From NCBI GenBank assembly GCA_020634315.1, contig JACKBV010000013.1, positions 53,175 to 117,174 on the forward strand: a stretch of DNA of 64,000 nt. Direction: 5' to 3'. Source of the DNA: Ardenticatenaceae bacterium. Its GTDB lineage: Bacteria > Chloroflexota > Anaerolineae > Promineifilales > Promineifilaceae. Made by a program: the position numbers and the translations under genes. The notes under the pieces were generated by a model. It did not search any database. It was not told the DNA's origin and was given only the letters and a program-made list of their open reading frames with translations. Positions 61,593-64,000 of the stretch are shown here, one piece after another. Position 1 is the stretch's first letter. Each line of letters starts with the position of its first letter.

Positions 61593-63950
61593 ATGAAAGG
61601 AAAGGTAACTTATTTTTCGGTTTCTATTATATTCGCCTTTATTTGTGTTTTGTTCTTATGGACTTCACTGAATGCCGCTGGCAATCATCGAAAGTCAGTA
61701 GAAAACGGTTTTATTAGTACTGGAGATGGCACCTGGCAGTGGCGAAATCCTTTGCCTCAAGGAAACGATCTTGTTGATGTTGATTGTCCAAGCAATGAAA
61801 CATGTTTCGCTGTCGGATATCATGGCTATGGAGACAGCCCCGAATTTAGTAAAGGCTTCATTCTGGTTAGTCACGATGGTGGAATGAGTTGGGAAACGAG
61901 CCAATCTTCCTCAGAGTATAACTGGTTAATGTCTATCGACTGTGTAACAGATCAGATCTGTTATACAGTCGGTTTTTTTGGCAATATTGCCAAAACTGAG
62001 GATGGTGGTTCAACCTGGATTAGTCAAACGAGTGGGCTATCGGATAATCTTTTAGGCATTAGTTGTCCTTCTAGCTCCACTTGTTTTGTAGTTGGTGAAA
62101 ATGCCGCGATTCTGACTAGTAGTGATGGTGGGAACAACTGGTTACCACAATCTTCCACCAGTTCTTTAGATCTACGAGATGTTAAATGCAACACAGTTAC
62201 AGAATGTTTTGCAGTCGGTGGTAACGGCATGTTTGGAAGTGGTGATGGAGTAATTCTTGCAACTACAAATGGGGGTCTTGATTGGCTCGATCAGACGCCA
62301 TCTTCTCTAAACGTTATCAATTCAATCGACTGTCTAAGTACAGATATCTGTTATGCTGTTGGCTGGAGTGGAACGGTGATCTCAACAACAAATGGGGGTA
62401 GTAATTGGGCGAGCATATCCAGTCCATCAAATTCCAATATGCTAGATGTCAGCTGCTCTACCATTGATGACTGCTTTGTTTCAGGGTCAAACGGTGAAAT
62501 CTTTGTGACGAGTAACGGTGGTGCAAACTGGGTAAGTCAAGAGTCAAATACGAGTTATGATTTGACGACCATCTATTGCCCAAGCTCATCAAATTGTGTT
62601 GCTGTTGGTGGGCGGGGAACTATTTTAGTAACCCAGAATAATGGCAACACATGGACTAATTTATCTTCTGGTCCCATTGTCGGATTAAAAGATACTCATT
62701 GCCCCGATTATGGGATCTGCTATGCCGTCGGCGATTTAGGGACAATAATGGCGACCATGGATGGATGGCAAACCTGGATTACCCAAACTTCAGGGGTAGA
62801 GAGTTCACTTAATAGCATTAATTGTGCATCCCCGCAAATGTGCCGTGTAGTTGGAGATAATGGCTTAATCCTGGCAACAGATACTGGTGGAGATTCGTGG
62901 TTTAGTCAAGTTTCTTCCACAACAGCCAATCTCAATGATATATCTTGTTTGTCTAGTTTGACATGCTATGCCACCGGTGAATCAGGTGTCATTATTAAGA
63001 CAATTGATGGGGGTGCTAATTGGCTAGCATTAGATTCTGGCACAACTGAGAATCTCTTTGCTCTTCACTGTCCAGTCGAAACAGATTGTTTCGTGGTTGG
63101 GCACTTACACACAATACTACATACCGAGGACAGTGGCACCACTTGGTCTGAACAAGATTCAGGCACTAATCCAGGGAGTTCCGATACGTTTTTTGACATC
63201 GTGTGTCAATCTTCAGAAGCTTGTCTTGTGGTTGGAGGAAGATGGTCATTAAATTCAGGAAATCAAGGTGTTATTCTAACAACAGCAGATGGTGGCAATG
63301 AGTGGACTGAGCACGATTCTGGCGCTGATTCTTGGTTTCATGCCTTAGCATGTAGATCTAACGATGATTGTTTGACTGTGGGTGGATTGGGAACGATCGC
63401 ACATACGACAGATGGTGCTTCTTCCTGGCAATTGCAGCAATCCGGAACATCTAATTTCCTGAACGGTATTGATTGCCCAAGCTACAACAACTGCTACGTA
63501 GTTGGAGAATCCGGCGTAATCTTGGGAGCGGACTTGAAGCCACAATTAGAACTTGAGTTAGCTTTAAATGAACCTGGCCCTTTTCGTTCTGGTGAAATAA
63601 TCACATTTACTATTGTTATTTCTAATTCAGGCCTAAGCTTTGCCACAGGAACATTCGTATCTGATACCCTCCCTTTAGGTCTAGAATTTACTGGGCCAGT
63701 CTCTCTCTCTCCTTGGCAAGAGGGGGCAGTTCTAGCAGCTGATAGTTCTGACTTACCTATGATAGCAAGTGAATTCACTATACCCCCCAGTCAATATGTC
63801 GTAATCGACTTCCCCGTAACGATATCATCTTCGAATGCAACTATCACGAACACCGTTTCTGTTAGCAGTACAGAAGCATCTCCTAAATCGAGCACAATTG
63901 TGTTCGAGGTCAGTGAATATAGAATATTTTTACCAACAATTCATAAGTGA
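61593..63950 (+). CDS. Secreted Ycf48/BNR-like beta-propeller protein with 14 Cys-paired repeats
   Basis: The 785-residue protein starts with a signal peptide (YFSVSIIFAFICVLFLW). Residues about 45-650 contain 14 repeats of about 43 residues, each with a C-x5-C-(F/Y)-x-(V/T)-G core (CPSNETCFAVG, CVTDQICYTVG, CPSSSTCFVVG ... CPSYNNCYVVG) and a T-x-(D/N)-G-G-x-x-W turn (TEDGGSTW, TNGGSNW), as in Ycf48 and BNR/sialidase-type propellers. Fourteen blades suggest two seven-bladed propellers, each blade closed by a disulfide. The C-terminal 120 residues form a DUF11/CARDB-like beta domain, ending RIFLPTIHK. Ligand unknown. The gene is AT-richer than the core and contains no ACGGCCGT copy. Confidence 0.85.
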   Translation: MKGKVTYFSVSIIFAFICVLFLWTSLNAAGNHRKSVENGFISTGDGTWQWRNPLPQGNDLVDVDCPSNETCFAVGYHGYGDSPEFSKGFILVSHDGGMSWETSQSSSEYNWLMSIDCVTDQICYTVGFFGNIAKTEDGGSTWISQTSGLSDNLLGISCPSSSTCFVVGENAAILTSSDGGNNWLPQSSTSSLDLRDVKCNTVTECFAVGGNGMFGSGDGVILATTNGGLDWLDQTPSSLNVINSIDCLSTDICYAVGWSGTVISTTNGGSNWASISSPSNSNMLDVSCSTIDDCFVSGSNGEIFVTSNGGANWVSQESNTSYDLTTIYCPSSSNCVAVGGRGTILVTQNNGNTWTNLSSGPIVGLKDTHCPDYGICYAVGDLGTIMATMDGWQTWITQTSGVESSLNSINCASPQMCRVVGDNGLILATDTGGDSWFSQVSSTTANLNDISCLSSLTCYATGESGVIIKTIDGGANWLALDSGTTENLFALHCPVETDCFVVGHLHTILHTEDSGTTWSEQDSGTNPGSSDTFFDIVCQSSEACLVVGGRWSLNSGNQGVILTTADGGNEWTEHDSGADSWFHALACRSNDDCLTVGGLGTIAHTTDGASSWQLQQSGTSNFLNGIDCPSYNNCYVVGESGVILGADLKPQLELELALNEPGPFRSGEIITFTIVISNSGLSFATGTFVSDTLPLGLEFTGPVSLSPWQEGAVLAADSSDLPMIASEFTIPPSQYVVIDFPVTISSSNATITNTVSVSSTEASPKSSTIVFEVSEYRIFLPTIHK

Positions 63951-64000
63951 CCTGATCATATGACGTTTCTGTTACCAAGGGTTCGTGCATAAACAATAGT

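Overview
The window is one bacterial chromosome segment, most likely from a Chloroflexota (Anaerolineae-like) organism. That placement is an inference from the gene mix, the secreted proteins and the genome style; no marker gene confirms it. The most pervasive signal is the 8-bp palindrome ACGGCCGT. A hand count gives about 88 copies in 64 kb, where base composition predicts only one or two. It falls inside genes in all three frames and leaves recurrent Thr-Ala-Val, Asn-Gly-Arg and Arg-Pro peptides. It behaves like the cyanobacterial HIP1 repeat.

Layout. (1) 1-5.7 kb, minus strand, AT-richer and poor in the palindrome: a surface-polysaccharide cluster with a glycosyltransferase cut by the window edge, a flippase, a methyltransferase, an unknown protein with a ParB-like motif, a hexapeptide acyltransferase, and a broken DegT-type aminotransferase fused to a flippase N-terminus. 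(2) 5.7-10.75 kb: uridine kinase, tRNA-Thr(CGT) with its own promoter and terminator, a YitT-family membrane protein, an enoyl-CoA hydratase-like protein, a zinc-ribbon/L7-L12-like/NHL-propeller protein and a methyltransferase. (3) 10.75-20.55 kb, minus strand: a compact sulfur operon. In transcription order it encodes a TusA-like sulfur carrier, an FeS-NrfD fusion, a molybdopterin oxidoreductase, a CstB-like persulfide dioxygenase-rhodanese, a TorD-like chaperone and a SulP transporter fused to STAS and rhodanese domains. The CstB-like gene has an in-frame TGA where relatives have a conserved Cys, followed by a SECIS-like hairpin. Together these genes could take sulfane sulfur to sulfite, then to sulfate, then across the membrane. 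(4) 20.86-32 kb: a U32 peptidase family protein, an ExeM/NucH-type extracellular nuclease, acetoacetyl-CoA synthetase, a UGT-like glycosyltransferase and PyrF.

(5) 32.2-57.2 kb: a hybrid NRPS/PKS cluster on the plus strand. The first protein is formyltransferase / half-condensation / adenylation (glycine-like code, with a luciferase-like monooxygenase inserted between A4 and A5) / carrier. The second is a PKS, KS-AT-KR-DH-ACP-TE. A second line follows: half-condensation / A(Thr) / PCP / C / A(Thr) / PCP / C / A / PCP, then C-A-PCP-TE with a cysteine nucleophile. The first 3 kb of that second line is broken by about twenty small deletions relative to a near-identical downstream copy. This looks like unpolished long-read consensus over a repeat, not true decay. 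No regulator, exporter or phosphopantetheinyl transferase is present in the window.

(6) 57.3-64 kb: an acyl-CoA ligase that may serve the cluster, an RNB-family ribonuclease, a 47-residue cysteine/tryptophan-rich protein with a strong terminator, an intergenic region with three palindromes spaced exactly 22 bp apart, and a secreted beta-propeller protein with 14 cysteine-paired repeats.
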